A stretch of 64,000 bases of DNA from Pseudomonas frederiksbergensis (GTDB lineage Bacteria; Pseudomonadota; Gammaproteobacteria; Pseudomonadales; Pseudomonadaceae), in NCBI RefSeq assembly GCF_035751725.1, contig NZ_CP142104.1, positions 4,278,001 through 4,342,000 of the forward strand, written 5' to 3'. Shown one piece after another: positions 27,895 to 36,077 of the stretch (position 1 is the stretch's first letter; each line of letters begins with the position of its first letter). Below the pieces are notes generated by a model, which was not told the origin of the DNA, ran no database searches, and saw only the letters and a program-made list of their open reading frames with translations. The translations under genes were made by a program, and so were the position numbers.

Positions 27895-29259
27895 ATGTCT
27901 GCTCAAACACCCGATCAAGCCGCCCGAAGCTACTTCGGCAGCTTCAGCAAAAGCGCTGAAAGCGAATTCATGCCGGAAACCGCCGGCGCGACGCTGCAAG
28001 ATTCGCCCCGGCGCTCGCGCGTCACCGTGTGGCTGGCGGCTGGGCTGATTGTCAGTGGGCTGGTCTGGGCGAAACTGGCAGTCCTGGAAGAAGTCACCAC
28101 TGGGGAAGGCAAGGCGATTCCGTCGAGCAAGATCCAGGTGATTCAGAACCTGGAGGGTGGCATCGTCACCGAGATTTTCGTGCGCGAAGGCCAGATGGTG
28201 AACAAGGGCGACACTTTGCTGCGCCTGGATGACACGCGCTTCCTGTCAAACAAGGGTGAGAGCGAGGCCGATCGTTACGCGTTGATGGCCCAGGTCGAAC
28301 GCTTGTCGGCGGAAGCGGAAGGACGGCCGCTGCAGTTATCCACCGAAGTCACCGGCAAGGCGCCACAAGTGGCCGAGGACGAGCGCGCGCTCCACGAACA
28401 ACGCCAGCGGCGCCTGGCCAGCGAGCAACGGACCCTGACCGAACAACTGCGGCAGAAAACCCAGGAACTGGCGGAGTTTCGTTCCAAGCAAGGGCAGTTC
28501 AGCTCGGCGCTGGCCCTGCTGCAAGAAGAGATGAACATGTCGGCCCCACTGGTGCGCACCGGGGCGGTTTCACCGGTGGAGATCCTGCGGCTCAAGCGTA
28601 GCGCGGTGGAAATCCGTGGCTCGCTCAATGCCACGACCCTGGCGATTCCGCGGGCTGAATCGGCGATCAATGAAATCAAGAGCAAGATCGACGAGTCAGA
28701 ACAGTCCTTCCGTTCCGACGCGGCCAAGGAGCTCAACGAGAAACGCACGGAGCTGTCGAAAATCACCGCCTCGAGCATCGCCATCGATGACCGCGTGACG
28801 CGCACCACCGTGGTCTCTCCGGTGCATGGGGTGATCAAGCAACTGAAGGTCAACACCATCGGCGGCGTGGTCCAGCCGGGCAGCGACATGATCGAGATCG
28901 TGCCCCTGGAAGACAACCTGCTGATCGAAGCCAAGGTCCGTCCCCAGGACGTGGCGTTCCTGCATCCGGGCCAGAAAGCCATGGTCAAGTTCAGCGCCTA
29001 CGACTACACGATCTATGGCGGGCTGAGCGCCAAGCTCGAATTGATCGGCGCCGACACCATCACCGATGACAAGGGCAACAGTTTTTACCTGATCCAGGTG
29101 CGCACCGACAGGAACCATTTGGGTGGGGATGCGAAACCGTTGCTGATCATTCCAGGGATGGTGGCGACGGTGGACATCATCACTGGCGAGAAAAGCGTGC
29201 TGGATTACCTGCTGAAACCGGTGTTGAAGGCGCGGACCGAGGCGATGCGCGAGCGTTGA
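27895..29259 (+). CDS. HlyD family membrane fusion protein (LapC-like)
   Basis: 454 residues from ATG 27895 (MSAQTPDQAARSYFG); the longer frame to 27820 reads through the REP hairpin and is rejected. One N-terminal membrane anchor (VTVWLAAGLIVSGLVWAKLA) follows a short cytoplasmic stretch. Then come the biotinyl-lipoyl-like half (GKAIPSSKIQVIQNLEGGIV), a long coiled coil (about 130-290), and the beta-barrel end with the HlyD signature VVSPVHGVIKQLKVNTIGGVV and PLEDNLLIEAKVRPQDVAFL. It bridges the ABC transporter and TolC duct in the type I secretion of the divergent adhesin. Confidence 0.93.
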   Translation: MSAQTPDQAARSYFGSFSKSAESEFMPETAGATLQDSPRRSRVTVWLAAGLIVSGLVWAKLAVLEEVTTGEGKAIPSSKIQVIQNLEGGIVTEIFVREGQMVNKGDTLLRLDDTRFLSNKGESEADRYALMAQVERLSAEAEGRPLQLSTEVTGKAPQVAEDERALHEQRQRRLASEQRTLTEQLRQKTQELAEFRSKQGQFSSALALLQEEMNMSAPLVRTGAVSPVEILRLKRSAVEIRGSLNATTLAIPRAESAINEIKSKIDESEQSFRSDAAKELNEKRTELSKITASSIAIDDRVTRTTVVSPVHGVIKQLKVNTIGGVVQPGSDMIEIVPLEDNLLIEAKVRPQDVAFLHPGQKAMVKFSAYDYTIYGGLSAKLELIGADTITDDKGNSFYLIQVRTDRNHLGGDAKPLLIIPGMVATVDIITGEKSVLDYLLKPVLKARTEAMRER

Positions 29260-29277
29260 TCCGGACTTCACTCAACC

Positions 29278-29426
29278 CTGTGGCGAGGGCGCTTGCTACC
29301 GCTGGGCTGAAGCGGCCCCAAGACCATTCACCGCGTTGTATCAGGAAGACCACGCGGCAGGTTTTACGACGGCTGCGCCCGAGGCGTCGGACCGGCCGAG
29401 CGGGAGCAAGCTCCCTTGCCAAAGGG
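29278..29426. repeat. Pair of inverted REP units
   Basis: The left unit at 29278-29310 (CCTGTGGCGAGGGCGCTTGC) and the right unit near 29390-29426, whose complement begins TTGGCAAGGGAGCTTGCTCC, face each other across ~80 bp. They fill the gap between the end of the T1SS operon and the convergent DTW gene. This is a REP doublet typical of Pseudomonas 3' regions. Confidence 0.65.
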
Positions 29427-29430
29427 ACCT

Positions 29431-30027
29431 TTATTCTCCTCCATGGTTCTTCTGATAGGTCTCCTCCCCCATCGCCGCGATCTGCCCCTCGATCAACGCT
29501 TCGAACGGTTTTAGCAACGGCTCGAAACTCACCGGCGCCTCCAGAACCTGCAAGGCCTGGACAATCGCCTCCACCGTCGACAACGCCCCCGGCCCTGGAG
29601 CCTTGCGCAAGCGGTAGCGAGACACGCCGCCGTCGGCCAACGTCACCCTCGGCAGCGCCGCCAGCAGCGGGTTGAGATGCAACAGTTTGCGCGCCTTGCG
29701 CCAGGTGCCGTCGGGAACGACCAACAGCAGCGGCTCATCGCAAGAAGCGTAGGCTTGCAGCGGCTGCGCATCGTCAGCGGGAAACAGCAACCGCGCCCGA
29801 TAGCCCGGTTGATCGAGCAACCGCGGCAGATCCTCGAACACCTCGCCCACGATCAGCTCGGCATTCTTCAGCCCCAACGCCGCCAGCCGGGCGGTGTTCA
29901 ACGCGTGGTTCACTTCGCTGGGATGCTGTAACAACAAGACGCGCGTGCTGCAGTCGAGGCTGGGGATCAACGGGCACAGGCAATGGCTTTGGGGCCTGAG
30001 GCAACGTGGGCACTGGAGTCTGGACAT
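29431..30027 (-). CDS. DTW domain protein (tRNA aminocarboxypropyltransferase family, TapT/YfiP-like)
   Basis: 198 residues with an N-terminal cysteine cluster (CPRCLRPQSHCLC), likely zinc-binding, then LLLQHPSEVNHALNTARL and the family signature region LLLVVPDGTWRKARKL. The DTW motif appears here as the variant DGTW. DTW proteins add the 3-amino-3-carboxypropyl group from S-adenosylmethionine to a tRNA uridine. Related RSRYRLRKAPG-type residues (SRYRLRKAPGPGALSTVEA) follow. The gene starts 2 bp after the LysR stop on the same strand, so it is probably co-transcribed with that regulator although functionally unrelated. Confidence 0.88.
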   Translation of the reverse strand: MSRLQCPRCLRPQSHCLCPLIPSLDCSTRVLLLQHPSEVNHALNTARLAALGLKNAELIVGEVFEDLPRLLDQPGYRARLLFPADDAQPLQAYASCDEPLLLVVPDGTWRKARKLLHLNPLLAALPRVTLADGGVSRYRLRKAPGPGALSTVEAIVQALQVLEAPVSFEPLLKPFEALIEGQIAAMGEETYQKNHGGE

Positions 30028-30029
30028 GG

Positions 30030-30923
30030 TCAGGCCTGGTTCAGTTGAGCTTTGAGTAGATCACGGAAGGTCTGGATCAGCGGCTCGCGGCTGCGACCCC
30101 GGCGCACGATCATCGAGAACGGCGCCTGATAGCCGAATGTCGCCGGCAGCAGCACGCGCAAGTCGCCCTTGTCGACCCAGGCCTGGGCGTAATGCTCGGG
30201 CAGGTAGCCGATGTAGGCGCCTGACAGCACCAGGATCAACTGCGCTTCCATGCTCTCCACTGTCGCCGCGCTGTGCTTGAAGCCATGGCGAGCCAGTTCG
30301 GCCTGGCTCCAGTAACCGCGTCCGACCATGCGTTGCTGGGTGATGAGTTGTTCCGGGATACGTCGCTCGGTGAACAACGGGTGGCGGTTGCTGCAATACA
30401 GCCAGTGCTGCTCGCGGTACAGCGGCATGTAGACCAACCCGCTCATGCGCGTGGAAAACGCGCCGATGGCCAGGTCCAGGCGGTTGTCCTGTACGCCGAG
30501 TTGCAATTCGTAAGGGCTCAGGACCGACAGATGCAAATGCACCGCCGGATGTTCCTGGCTATAGGCACCGATGGCTTCGGCGAACGGTAGGGCCTTGTCG
30601 CTGACGGTGGAGTCGATCACACCCAGGTTGAGCGTGCCGCGCAACTCGCCCTTGAGCGCCGCGGCGTATTGCTCGAACCCTTCCAGCTCGCCCATCAGGC
30701 GCAGGGTTTCCTGATGGAACAACTCGCCCTTGCTGGTCAGGCTGAACCCGCCCCGTCCGCGATGACAGAGCACCAGGCCCAGGGTCGATTCGAGCTGGCT
30801 CATGTAGGTGCTGATGGCGGACGTGGAGAGATTGAGCTCGTGCTGGGCATTGGCGAACCCCTGGTGCCGAACCACGCTGACAAAAATGCGCAGCAGTTTC
30901 AGGTCGGGTAGAGCGTTGGCCAT
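30030..30923 (-). CDS. gbuR: LysR family regulator, probable GbuR
   Basis: 297 residues with the LysR N-terminal winged helix (DLKLLRIFVSVVRHQGFANAQHELNLSTSAISTYMSQLE), shifted toward serine and threonine residues as in GbuR/GpuR, and a C-terminal effector domain. It is divergent from the guanidinobutyrase gene with a 348-bp gap. In P. aeruginosa the LysR activator GbuR (PA1422) is divergent from gbuA (PA1421) and responds to 4-guanidinobutyrate. The symbol rests on this context as much as on sequence. The DTW gene follows by 2 bp. Confidence 0.8.
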   Translation of the reverse strand: MANALPDLKLLRIFVSVVRHQGFANAQHELNLSTSAISTYMSQLESTLGLVLCHRGRGGFSLTSKGELFHQETLRLMGELEGFEQYAAALKGELRGTLNLGVIDSTVSDKALPFAEAIGAYSQEHPAVHLHLSVLSPYELQLGVQDNRLDLAIGAFSTRMSGLVYMPLYREQHWLYCSNRHPLFTERRIPEQLITQQRMVGRGYWSQAELARHGFKHSAATVESMEAQLILVLSGAYIGYLPEHYAQAWVDKGDLRVLLPATFGYQAPFSMIVRRGRSREPLIQTFRDLLKAQLNQA

Positions 30924-30958
30924 TAGGGATCTCCAAACTACAAACAGGACACTGCAAA

Positions 30959-31109
30959 CCTGTGGCGAGGGGATTTAGCGAAACGTCGCACCGCCCCGCT
31001 GGACTGCGAAGCAGTCCCAAGACAGGCAACTCAATCGGCCTGACATACCGAGGTGGCTGGGTTTAGGGCCGCTTCGCGCCCCAGCGGGGATAAATCCCCT
31101 CGCCACAGG
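30959..31109. repeat. 151-bp REP-type element with terminal inverted repeats
   Basis: Begins CCTGTGGCGAGGGGATTTA and ends TAAATCCCCTCGCCACAGG, with inner inverted segments GCGGACTGCGAAGCAGTC-like and CCGCTTCGCGCCCCAGCGG. The element at 39939-40068 has the same ends and a related centre (ACTCAATC...ACCGAGG). It lies within the gbuR-gbuA intergenic region. Confidence 0.75.
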
Positions 31110-31163
31110 AGCCTCATTTGCCTCAGGACTACGTTGCTGCGGAGTCTATCGCCCCGCCCGTCA

Positions 31164-31187
31164 TTAGTTTAGAAAAATATGAACTAA
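31164..31187. promoter_or_regulatory. Candidate GbuR binding palindrome
   Basis: TTAGTT and AACTAA are spaced by 12 AT-rich bases, an interrupted dyad of the LysR T-N11-A kind, 85-108 bp upstream of the gbuA start and downstream of the repeat element. Location fits a LysR activation site; no experimental consensus was compared. Confidence 0.4.
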
Positions 31188-31271
31188 GTATTTGCCGCCA
31201 GCGATTCTTCACGGCAAAAGCTTTTCGCAGAATCGGCCCCTGATAAATAAAACAACGATGAGGCCCTACCC

Positions 31272-32222
31272 GTGGACAAGATTCTTCACCAACCACTGGG
31301 CGGCAACGAAATGCCGCGCTTCGGCGGCATCGCCACCATGATGCGACTCCCCCACCTTCCCACCGCTGCCGGCCTGGACGCTGCCTTTGTCGGCGTGCCG
31401 CTGGACATCGGCACCTCCCTGCGCGCCGGCACCCGCTTCGGCCCGCGCGAAATCCGCGCCGAATCCGTGATGATCCGCCCCTACAACATGGCCACCGGTG
31501 CCGCGCCGTTCGACTCATTGTCGGTGGCGGACATCGGTGACGTGGCGATCAACACCTTCAACCTGCTGGACGCGGTACGAATCATCGAAGAGTCGTACCA
31601 CAAGATCCTCGAACACAACGTCATTCCCCTGACCTTGGGCGGTGACCACACCATCACCCTGCCGATCCTGCGGGCGATCCACAAGAAACACGGCAAGGTC
31701 GGCCTCGTGCACATCGACGCCCATGCCGACGTGAACGACCACATGTTCGGCGAGAAAATCGCCCACGGCACCACCTTCCGCCGCGCCGTGGAAGAAGGCC
31801 TGCTCGATTGCGACCGCGTGGTGCAGATCGGCCTGCGCGCCCAGGGCTACACCGCCGAGGACTTCAACTGGAGCCGCAACCAGGGCTTCCGCGTGGTCCA
31901 GGCTGAAGAGTGCTGGCACAAATCCTTGGCACCGCTGATGGCGGAAGTGCGTGAGAAAGTTGGCGGCGGCCCGGTGTACCTGAGTTTCGACATCGACGGC
32001 ATCGACCCGGCCTGGGCGCCCGGCACCGGCACCCCGGAAATCGGTGGCCTGACCACCATCCAGGCGATCGAAATCGTCCGTGGCTGCCAAGGCCTCGACC
32101 TGGTCGGTTGCGATCTGGTAGAAGTTTCGCCGCCGTACGACACCACCGGCAACACCTCGCTGCTGGGCGCCAACCTGCTGTACGAGATGCTTTGCGTACT
32201 GCCCGGCGTGGTTCATCGCTGA
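31272..32222 (+). CDS. gbuA: Guanidinobutyrase (ureohydrolase of the agmatinase family)
   Basis: 316 residues from a GTG start with GATGAGG eight bases upstream. Binuclear manganese motifs of ureohydrolases are present: GGDHTITLP, HIDAHADVND and SFDIDGIDPAWAPGTGTPE. The enzyme would hydrolyse 4-guanidinobutyrate to 4-aminobutyrate and urea in arginine/agmatine-related catabolism. Agmatinase or guanidinopropionase cannot be excluded from motifs, but the gene order (divergent LysR, then SnoaL-like, NCS1 permease, SSS symporter) fits the P. aeruginosa gbu region rather than gpuA or speB. It starts an apparent four-gene run on the forward strand. Confidence 0.88.
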   Translation: MDKILHQPLGGNEMPRFGGIATMMRLPHLPTAAGLDAAFVGVPLDIGTSLRAGTRFGPREIRAESVMIRPYNMATGAAPFDSLSVADIGDVAINTFNLLDAVRIIEESYHKILEHNVIPLTLGGDHTITLPILRAIHKKHGKVGLVHIDAHADVNDHMFGEKIAHGTTFRRAVEEGLLDCDRVVQIGLRAQGYTAEDFNWSRNQGFRVVQAEECWHKSLAPLMAEVREKVGGGPVYLSFDIDGIDPAWAPGTGTPEIGGLTTIQAIEIVRGCQGLDLVGCDLVEVSPPYDTTGNTSLLGANLLYEMLCVLPGVVHR

Positions 32223-32231
32223 GGCGCGGCC

Positions 32232-32639
32232 ATGAACGATCACGATCAGGTACTTGAGGCCGCCGCAAATCTGGTGACGGCCTTCGCCCGCAATGACCGC
32301 GATGCTTACTTCGGTGCGTTCACGGCCGATGCGAGTTTCGTGTTCCACACCCTCGAACAGCCCTTGCTGTCGCGCGATGCCTACCAGGCGTTGTGGGATC
32401 GCTGGCGGTTCGAGGATGGCTTCGAGGTGGTGAATTGCACCTCGAGCAACGCCTTCGTCAGCCTGCAAGGCAACGTGGCGATTTTCATCCATGACGTGGC
32501 CACCGAGCTGCGCATGCAAGGGGAGCTTCACTTTAGCCAGGAGCGCGAAACCATTGTGTTTCGCCAAGAACAACAAGGCCTATGGCTGGCCTGTCATGAA
32601 CATTTGTCCGCAATGCCGGAAGGGCTGCCACCCCCTTAG
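32232..32639 (+). CDS. SnoaL-like/NTF2-fold protein
   Basis: 135 residues of NTF2-like fold: an N-terminal helix pair with ANLVTAFARNDRDAYFGAFTADASFVFHT, then LWDRW and beta strands ending GLWLACHEHLSAMPEG. Such proteins may be small enzymes or ligand binders; no catalytic residues can be asserted. It starts 9 bp after gbuA and precedes two transporter genes, matching the position of PA1420, so it probably belongs to guanidino-compound catabolism. Confidence 0.8.
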   Translation: MNDHDQVLEAAANLVTAFARNDRDAYFGAFTADASFVFHTLEQPLLSRDAYQALWDRWRFEDGFEVVNCTSSNAFVSLQGNVAIFIHDVATELRMQGELHFSQERETIVFRQEQQGLWLACHEHLSAMPEGLPPP

Positions 32640-32691
32640 CCACAGGCGACATTCACAGCCGATGAATGCGCCTCGATGATCGGAGCAGATC

Positions 32692-34194
32692 ATGAATAAC
32701 AATAACGATAAAAGCCTTACGCAGATTGAAACCAACGGGGTCGAGCAGATCCCGGACCATGAACGAACCGCCGGCCCGGGCGATCTGTTTCGGCTGATCT
32801 TCGGCGGCGCCAATACCTTTGCCACCGCCGTGCTCGGCAGTTTCCCGGTGCTGTTCGGCCTGTCGTTCCAGGCCGGTGTCTGGGCGATTGTGCTGGGGGT
32901 ATTGGTCGGTTCGATCATTCTCGCGCCGATGGGCCTGTTCGGTCCGCTCAACGGCACCAACAACGCGGTGTCTTCCGGTGCGCATTTCGGTGTGCACGGA
33001 CGCATCGTCGGTTCATTCCTGTCGCTGCTGACCGCCATCGCGTTTTTCTCGCTGTCGGTGTGGAGTTCGGGCGATGCGTTGATCGGCGGTGCCAAGCGAT
33101 TGATCGGCGTGCCGGAAACCGACCTGAGCCTGGGCCTGGCCTACGGCCTGTTTGCCTTGCTGGTACTGACGGTTTGCATCTACGGCTTCCGCTTCATGCT
33201 GTGGGTCAACCGCATCGCCGTATGGGCCGCGAGCCTGTTGTTCTTGTTGGGCATCTTTGCCTTCGCGCCGAGTTTCGACAGCCAGTTCGCCGGCACGGTC
33301 GCCCTCGGCCAGCCGGGCTTCTACGCGGCCTTCATCGGCGCGGCGCTGGTGGCCATGAGCAACCCGATTTCCTTCGGCGCGTTCCTGGGTGACTGGTCGC
33401 GCTACATCCCACGCAACACGCCCAAGCCGCGCATCATGCTGGCGGTGATCGCCGCGCAACTGGCGACGCTGATCCCGTTCCTGTTCGGCCTCGCCACCGC
33501 CACCATCGTGGCGATCAAGGCGCCAGACTACATCGCGGCCAATAACTATGTGGGCGGGTTGCTGGCGGTGTCGCCGGGGTGGTTCTTCCTGCCGGTGTGC
33601 CTGATCGCGGTGATCGGAGGCATGTCCACCGGCACCACGTCGCTGTATGGCACCGGGTTGGACATGTCCAGCGTATTCCCACGGGTGCTGTCGCGGGTCA
33701 AGGCGACGCTGCTGATCGGCGTGCTGTCGATCGCCTTCATCTTCATAGGGCGGTTCGCGGCAAACCTGGTGCAGAGCGTCTCGACCTTCGCCGTGCTGAT
33801 CATCACCTGCACCACACCCTGGATGGTGATCATGATCATCGGTCTGGTGGTGCGTCGTGGCTTCTACTGCCCGGATGACTTGCAAGTGTTCACCCGCGGC
33901 GAAACCGGCGGGCGCTACTGGTTCAGCCACGGCTGGAACTGGCGCGGCCTGGGGGCTTGGATTCCCAGCGCGTTGGTGGGGCTGTGCTTCGTCAACCTGC
34001 CGGGGCAGTTCGTCGGACCATTGGGGGAATTGGCCGGTGGTATCGACATCAGCCTGCCGGTGACCCTGGGGCTGGCGTCGGTGGTGTACCTGGCATTGCT
34101 GGGGCTGTTTCCGGAACCGGCGGCGGTGTATGGGCCGCGGGATCCGCGTAGCACTGATCCGCTCAACCCGTCCGAACTGCGACAGGCCGCCTGA
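32692..34194 (+). CDS. NCS1-type purine/cytosine permease family transporter
   Basis: 500 residues with about twelve membrane segments. The N-terminal region has the NCS1 feature GGANTFATAVLGSFPVLFGLSFQ, and helix 3 has GLFGPLNGTNNAVSSGAHFGVHGR. GGAGCAG precedes the ATG. As part of the gbu cluster it is a candidate importer for a guanidino compound or a degradation product; nucleobase transport is the family default. Position corresponds to PA1419 as I recall it. The next gene begins 72 bp downstream. Confidence 0.87.
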   Translation: MNNNNDKSLTQIETNGVEQIPDHERTAGPGDLFRLIFGGANTFATAVLGSFPVLFGLSFQAGVWAIVLGVLVGSIILAPMGLFGPLNGTNNAVSSGAHFGVHGRIVGSFLSLLTAIAFFSLSVWSSGDALIGGAKRLIGVPETDLSLGLAYGLFALLVLTVCIYGFRFMLWVNRIAVWAASLLFLLGIFAFAPSFDSQFAGTVALGQPGFYAAFIGAALVAMSNPISFGAFLGDWSRYIPRNTPKPRIMLAVIAAQLATLIPFLFGLATATIVAIKAPDYIAANNYVGGLLAVSPGWFFLPVCLIAVIGGMSTGTTSLYGTGLDMSSVFPRVLSRVKATLLIGVLSIAFIFIGRFAANLVQSVSTFAVLIITCTTPWMVIMIIGLVVRRGFYCPDDLQVFTRGETGGRYWFSHGWNWRGLGAWIPSALVGLCFVNLPGQFVGPLGELAGGIDISLPVTLGLASVVYLALLGLFPEPAAVYGPRDPRSTDPLNPSELRQAA

Positions 34195-34266
34195 CTGACC
34201 AATTCCCATGGCGTCAGCGCCAGCAGCCTCGCCCCACATAAAAAAGACAATCGGAGACACGCCACC

Positions 34267-35655
34267 ATGGCTTTGGACTTAATCGTCGTTCTCATCTACG
34301 CCGCCGGCATGATCGCCCTGGGCTGGTACGGCATGCGCCGCGCCAAGACCCGTGACGACTATCTCGTCGCCGGGCGCAACCTCGGCCCGGGCTTTTACCT
34401 GGGCACCATGGCCGCCACCGTCCTGGGCGGTGCATCGACCATCGGCACTGTGCGCCTGGGCTACGTCCATGGCATTTCCGGATTCTGGCTGTGCGGCGCT
34501 ATCGGCCTGGGCATCGTCGGGCTGAGTCTGTTTCTCGCCAAACCGTTGCTCAAACTGAAGATCTATACCGTGACCCAAGTGCTGGAGCGCCGCTACAACC
34601 CGGCTGCGCGGCATGCCAGCGCGCTGATCATGCTGGTCTACGCGCTGATGATCGGCGCCACGTCGACCATCGCCATCGGCACCGTCATGCAGGTGCTGTT
34701 CGGCCTGCCCTTCTGGGTCTCGATCCTGGTGGGCGGCGGCGTGGTGGTGCTGTATTCAACCATCGGCGGGATGTGGTCGCTGACCCTGACCGACATCGTG
34801 CAGTTCCTGATCATGACCATCGGCCTGGTGTTTTTGCTGATGCCGATGTCCATCAGTGATGCCGGAGGCTGGGACGCAATGGTGGCGGCCTTGCCGGCGC
34901 GCTATTTCGATTTCACCGCCATTGGCTGGGACACCATCATCACGTATTTCCTGATCTACTTCTTCGGCATCTTCATCGGCCAGGACATCTGGCAGCGAGT
35001 GTTCACCGCCCGCAGCGAAGGCGTGGCGAAAGTCGCCGGAACCGCCGCCGGCCTGTATTGCGTGCTCTACGGCCTGGCCGGTGCGCTGATCGGCATGGCC
35101 GCCAAGGTACTGCTGCCGGACCTGGAAAACGTCAACAACGCCTTTGCAAGCGTGGTGCAACACAGCTTGCCCAACGGGATACGCGGCCTGGTGATCGCCG
35201 CCGCACTTGCGGCGCTGATGTCCACGGCGGCGGCGGGGCTGCTCGCGGCTTCCACTACGGTGGTCCAGGATTTGTTGCCGCGTCTGCGCCAGGGTCGTGA
35301 AAGCGGCAACGGCGACGTCCATGAAAACCGCATCGCAACCTTGCTGCTCGGTGCGGTGGTCCTGGCAATCGCCCTGGTGGTCAGCGATGTCATCAGTGCC
35401 CTGACCCTGGCCTACAACCTGTTGGTGGGCGGCATGCTGATCCCGCTGATCGGCGCCATCTACTGGAAACGCGCCACCACGGCCGGCGCGATCACCAGCA
35501 TGTCGCTGGGCTTCGTGACCGCGCTGTTCTTCATGTTCAAGGATGGTTTGGATGCGAACACGCCGATCTATTACAGCTTGAGCGTCGCGTTGGTGAGTTT
35601 CGTGGTGGTGAGCTTGTTGTCGCCGCGGTCGAATGTGGTGCCTAAGGCGGCTTGA
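34267..35655 (+). CDS. Sodium:solute symporter (SSS family)
   Basis: 462 residues, about 13 membrane segments. SSS hallmarks: YLVAGRNLGPGFYLGTMAATVLGGASTIG near the N-terminus, and GLVIAAALAALMSTAAAGLLAASTTVVQDL, the conserved helix pair after the sodium site. Cognate ribosome binding site GGAG. The second transporter of the gbu cluster, matching PA1418 by position. An SSS carrier is also present at the related gpu locus, supporting a role in uptake of guanidino acids. A good intrinsic terminator follows. Confidence 0.9.
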   Translation: MALDLIVVLIYAAGMIALGWYGMRRAKTRDDYLVAGRNLGPGFYLGTMAATVLGGASTIGTVRLGYVHGISGFWLCGAIGLGIVGLSLFLAKPLLKLKIYTVTQVLERRYNPAARHASALIMLVYALMIGATSTIAIGTVMQVLFGLPFWVSILVGGGVVVLYSTIGGMWSLTLTDIVQFLIMTIGLVFLLMPMSISDAGGWDAMVAALPARYFDFTAIGWDTIITYFLIYFFGIFIGQDIWQRVFTARSEGVAKVAGTAAGLYCVLYGLAGALIGMAAKVLLPDLENVNNAFASVVQHSLPNGIRGLVIAAALAALMSTAAAGLLAASTTVVQDLLPRLRQGRESGNGDVHENRIATLLLGAVVLAIALVVSDVISALTLAYNLLVGGMLIPLIGAIYWKRATTAGAITSMSLGFVTALFFMFKDGLDANTPIYYSLSVALVSFVVVSLLSPRSNVVPKAA

Positions 35656-35681
35656 TCAAATAGCAGAAAGGTTTCTTCGAT

Positions 35682-35713
35682 GGGCATGGCGTCGGTGGCC
35701 ATGCCCTTTTTTT
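35682..35713 (+). terminator. Intrinsic terminator after the gbu cluster
   Basis: Perfect 9-bp stem GGGCATGGC / GCCATGCCC with loop GTCGGTG, followed by seven T residues. It closes the forward operon 26 bp after the symporter stop. Confidence 0.88.
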
Positions 35714-35741
35714 GCAATAGGAATTCACATCGCAAATAAAA

Positions 35742-35791
35742 AGATCGCAGTTCCAGAGTCTTTCAATCGAAAGGCTCTGGAACTGCGATCT
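35742..35791 (-). terminator. Long hairpin terminator of the PA1414-type gene
   Basis: Stem of 23 positions with one mismatch (AGATCGCAGTTCCAGAG on the left arm) and an AATC loop. On the reverse strand the stem is followed by CTTTTTATTTG, a terminator T-run, 19 bp after the stop of the small reverse-strand gene. Confidence 0.78.
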
Positions 35792-35809
35792 CTCCAAAAA
35801 CGGGTGGGT

Positions 35810-35938
35810 TTACCGGCGGCGCGGCTGGCGGCGGCGTTGCTCATCGTCAGTGCGGATCGGTATCGGCTGCATGGGCGGCTCGATGAGGCCGAGCGCGACA
35901 CCCAAGTCGTGAAGCCAGTTCTGGATTTTCTCTTTCAT
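35810..35938 (-). CDS. PA1414-family small protein (42 aa)
   Basis: Too short for usual ORF cut-offs. The reverse strand from ATG 35938 reads MKEKIQNWLHDLGVALGLIE, then a proline-rich bend (PPMQPIPIRT) and a very basic end (DDEQRRRQPRRR). GAGGGGG lies nine or ten bases before the start and a hairpin terminator follows. It matches the conserved Pseudomonas PA1414 family as I remember it (same length and C-terminus). The N-terminal helix is amphipathic, the tail could bind nucleic acid or acidic membrane. PA1414 is reported as strongly expressed at low oxygen; I could not find a clear Anr box here. Function unknown. Confidence 0.85.
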   Translation of the reverse strand: MKEKIQNWLHDLGVALGLIEPPMQPIPIRTDDEQRRRQPRRR

Positions 35939-36077
35939 CGTGGTGCCCCCTCAGGGTGGTGCGAGCGGCAGATTTCTGTGGCCCCTTCGCACTGATAATA
36001 GTCCGAAGTCCTACGCAATGCTCGTTACAGATTGCAATGATCTGTTACTGAATTGATCCAAATCCCAGGCTGTGAGT

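Noticed and set aside
35656..36077. Forward 120-codon frame (35633-35995) over the terminator and small gene
   Set aside because: It runs through two terminators and antisense to the PA1414-type gene.
36000..36077. Anr/Fnr box upstream of the PA1414-type gene
   Set aside because: No TTGAT-N4-ATCAA match with acceptable symmetry found.
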